From Umbelopsis ramanniana AG (taxonomy: Eukaryota > Mucoromycota > Umbelopsidomycetes > Umbelopsidales > Umbelopsidaceae): DNA of 64,000 nt. Shown one piece after another: positions 61,431 through 64,000 of this stretch (positions are counted from its first letter, which is position 1; every line of letters starts with the position of its first letter). The stretch is taken from assembly GCF_025399195.1 (NCBI RefSeq), contig NW_026252117.1, positions 1 through 64,000 on the forward strand, read 5' to 3'. A program made the position numbers and the translations under genes. The notes below the pieces were generated by a model. It made no database searches. It was not told where the DNA came from and saw nothing but the letters and a program-made list of their open reading frames with translations.

Positions 61431-64000
61431 TTACATTGAGTAAATATCCCACAGAAAAAAGAGATATGCATACCCTGATTCAGCAGAATAATATTCTGAA
61501 GCCACTACTTTCTTGATTTCACCTACGTTAGCACCATTATTGACAACAATGCGATGACCAAAGCGAGCCTGTTTTACAAAAATATTTAGTATATTATTTT
61601 TCTATTTCAAGCCAGCATGAGTTCACTTACTCTTGGGTCATTGCTAAATACGCAAGTTGATTGCTGGGACTCCAAGTCCCATCGATAAATTCTGCCTTGT
61701 TCTGTAGGAAATAACTCAGCACACTATTCATAGTCTAGTGTATGCATCTCGTTATAACTCACCTTGATTTGCGAAAGGTTCACCAACCCACAAAATATTC
61801 TGATCAAGTGCCAGCGAGTAGCCAAAATGCGCTGCCATTTCGCTGCCGACTGCTCTAGTAATCAAAGCTGCTCCAGGATTGATTTGGCCATACTGCTGTA
61901 GTAAAAGACTTGCATCATACACGCGAACGCTACCACATTGCCACTTTTTGTTTCTTCCGAACTGGCTGGACGTTTCGGACATGCTGGCAATAACCAAATG
62001 CACATTATCCGCAACAATACCGCTTCCCATTTGCTGAAACTCGCTGTCGCCTGTCATAGTCCATTGTAAACGTGGCTTGGGCAAGTTATTCAGATCAAAG
62101 GCGTATACCCTTCCAACTCTCTGAGCTTCCGCAAGAGAGTAGCCAAATGCTCCAACAATCAAAAGACGGCGATCTCCATTTCCGATCAGCGATACTGCTC
62201 TCCCAAAGTGTTCGTAGCGTTGTATCATTGGAGATGGCAAAACCATATCTGGTACTGACAGAGTGGGTGGATGGGACCTGTTGCTGTAAAACGCATACAC
62301 GGCACCTGTTTGTAAATTTTGCTGCCGGCCGCAATAGGGGCATCCGACAACCAGATCCTTTTTACCATCTCCATTAATATCGATAGCATACAGACGAGAT
62401 CCAAATCCATAGTTATTCTTTCTTTGTGGTAGAAATACGATGACATCTGGTTTTGCCGATAGTCCTACACCGGCTTTTCCATAATAAATATTAATAAAGC
62501 CTTCTCCAGGTTCTCCAAATGGGCTCGCAACGGCTAAATCGTCGATTCCATCGTGATTGAAATCGAGGACAACCATGGTCCATCCGAATCGAGAATTAGC
62601 AACATGGTTGTTCAGCTGAATACTGGAGGATGAGAAGATGTCGTTATTGTCAAGTTGAAGGTTTTCCTTTCGCCCATCCACCACCATGACAGCTCCACTA
62701 TGAAGTTGTTGAGCCGAGTAGTAAGGAGCTGAAACTGCCACGTCTGGGTATTGATCATCATTGAAGTCACCAAGTACAATGTCGTAAGCGAGTCCTCCAG
62801 ATGTTTGATTTGAAGTAAGCATCACATCTGAGCTAAATGTTTCGCATGTATCCAGGAAATTGCTATCGTCAAAAGTGGGAAGATTGACATTTAATACATG
62901 CTGTTGTTTAGAACCTTCATCCGGGATAGTGGCCAGTGATAGTGACAAAAATCCATTTTTGTCATCCCAATCATCCAAAACACGGTATCCAGAGCTCTGA
63001 AGAAGTTGGACCTTTTCTTTGTGAGTAGCGCTGGATGAAGTGGAATGTGAGCTCAGTGGAGATCTTTCTACTGTATCCCAATGTGACGAGCACATAGTTC
63101 CAGATCCAGAATAGTAGTTCCCACTAAAATGGCTTGCAACTTCTCTCCAACAGCGGACCACTCTGGCCGTCATGTCTTGAATTCCACCACGGTAGTAGTG
63201 GTCTAGATTCTCAATCAGGAAAGGGCTTTGTTGTCCGTAGTAAGGAAACAGGTATTTGCCAAGCTTGAGGTCTGCCTTGAATGCAGTGTAGCCGACCTGC
63301 ATGCAGTAACGAAGATCCTCTTCTGAAGGAGTGGGTAGGTTGGTATGTTTATACATTTGACTATAAATATTTGCCAAGTCCCGCACAGGAACTGTCCAGG
63401 TAGCATTGAAGTACTTGAGTTCAGCTGAGTGTCTTAATGTGAACTCAGCACCGGCATCAGCGGCTACATGAGCTTTCGGGGTATTTCCATGGAAATTCTG
63501 GGCAGACATTGCATGTATAAAGCCGTCTTGAAATCCACCTAAGCCATGCCAGAAGACATCGGCGATATCGTGTGAGATGATGGCAAAAAGAAATGCGATA
63601 AGGCCCTAAGGTTTTGAACACTCATAAATATAGTACAATGGATAATAAAAAGATGAACATTGATAAAATTCGAAGATGCTTACCGTTGCTTCTTCTTGTC
63701 GGTCTGCCCACGGTTCAGGGTATTCATTGTGGATGTATTCAATGGCAGCTCTCACAAATGGTGGCCAGTGCGCTGAAGTAACAGTTAGAAATTGAAAAAT
63801 GAAAAATATTAATGTGGCATCCAAATGAAGAACTCATAACTCACCATCCTCGGAGAACTTTGAGTATCCCAGACATTGATAGCCCCTAAACCGGGCGAAG
63901 AAAAGCAAATGGTCAGTCCTAATTTAACTCATAGCAAACTATATGCCACAATTTGAAACCTATTGCTTTCATACCAGTCAGGGAAAAATGACCCAGCTTG
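61431..64000 (-). CDS. GPI-specific phospholipase D-like protein (5' end beyond window)
   Basis: Minus strand, truncated by the window edge. Exons seen: from the edge to 63975, 63885-63845, 63772-63684, 63605-61763, 61701-61631 and 61568-61431. The visible start reads QAGSFFPDWGYQCLG, matching the N-terminal zinc-dependent phospholipase C/D-like domain of GPLD1. SHDIADVFWHGLG holds conserved His/Asp metal ligands. Downstream are beta-propeller FG-GAP repeats with calcium-binding loops DFNDDQYPD, DFNHDGIDD and DINGDGKKD. GPLD1 cleaves the inositol-phosphate bond of GPI anchors. About 760 residues are visible. The last exon is uncertain: reading through gives an end at 61431, while splicing from its GTATGC would end near 61366. 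Secretion is expected, but the signal peptide lies outside. Confidence 0.9.

Noticed and set aside
1-64000. tRNA genes, rRNA genes, CRISPR arrays, LTR or DNA transposons
   Set aside because: No convincing B-box with cloverleaf, no array of repeats with spacers and no reverse transcriptase, integrase or transposase motifs were seen on either strand. A dedicated tRNA scan could still find one I missed.

Overview
The window is nuclear DNA of a fungus, most likely an early-diverging Mucoromycota species (Mucorales-like). The grounds are compact spliced genes with GT-AG introns mostly of 50-90 nt, poly-A/poly-T rich spacers, and a fungal gene set: LysM protein, Cdc24, Sna3/Pmp3-type protein, a fungal-specific transcription-factor domain, Yta7-type AAA-bromodomain protein. 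It also carries genes uncommon in yeasts but seen in early-diverging fungi: 5-hydroxyisourate hydrolase, a GPI-phospholipase-D-like protein and an OBAP-family protein. The species cannot be named from the sequence. There are no operons, CRISPR arrays or intact transposons, and I saw no convincing tRNA or rRNA. For nearly all spliced genes I derived exon boundaries by hand and checked that exon lengths keep the reading frame.

Layout. 0-8 kb: nucleotide-sugar transporter, a small PY-motif protein, a membrane GT2 glycosyltransferase (minus) and a diacylglycerol kinase (plus) sharing a 228-bp divergent promoter. 8-21 kb: transcription factor without a visible zinc cluster, LisH-WD40 protein, Sna3-like protein with a 14-nt microexon, a gene-poor 1.7 kb, a secreted LysM protein, splicing factor Cwf19-like, and a Gly/Tyr/His-rich protein. 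21-41 kb: lysine methyltransferase-like protein, endosomal Na+/H+ exchanger, eIF5, HIU hydrolase with a PTS2, Cdc24 RhoGEF, protein disulfide isomerase, CorA-type Mg2+ transporter, and a secreted acidic protein. 41-54 kb: BAP31, a Lines-like protein, CCDC97, ATAD2/Yta7, TCF25/Rqc1 and an ER-type membrane protein; two gene pairs here share divergent promoters of 121 and 134 bp. 55-64 kb: RPS23, an Hsp40 of Sis1 type, then three minus-strand genes with lipid-related or lipid-associated families (HSL-type esterase, OBAP, GPI-PLD-like cut by the window edge).

Most genes are housekeeping and not functionally linked, but themes recur. ER and secretory functions: nucleotide-sugar transport, GT2, PDI with HDEL, BAP31, Nhx-type exchanger. 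Ubiquitin-linked trafficking: two small proteins with PPxY motifs. Proteostasis and translation: eIF5, RPS23, Hsp40, Rqc1. Lipid biology: DAG kinase, esterase, OBAP, GPI-PLD.

The signals I find most worth checking are outside or at the edge of coding sequence: a 19-bp hairpin just past the first gene, competing hairpins in the unusually long RPS23 intron, a stem-loop with an overlapping upstream ORF at the CCDC97 start, an ERSE-like element before PDI, a five-unit heat-shock-element-like array before Hsp40, and a predicted PTS2 peroxisomal signal on the HIU hydrolase.
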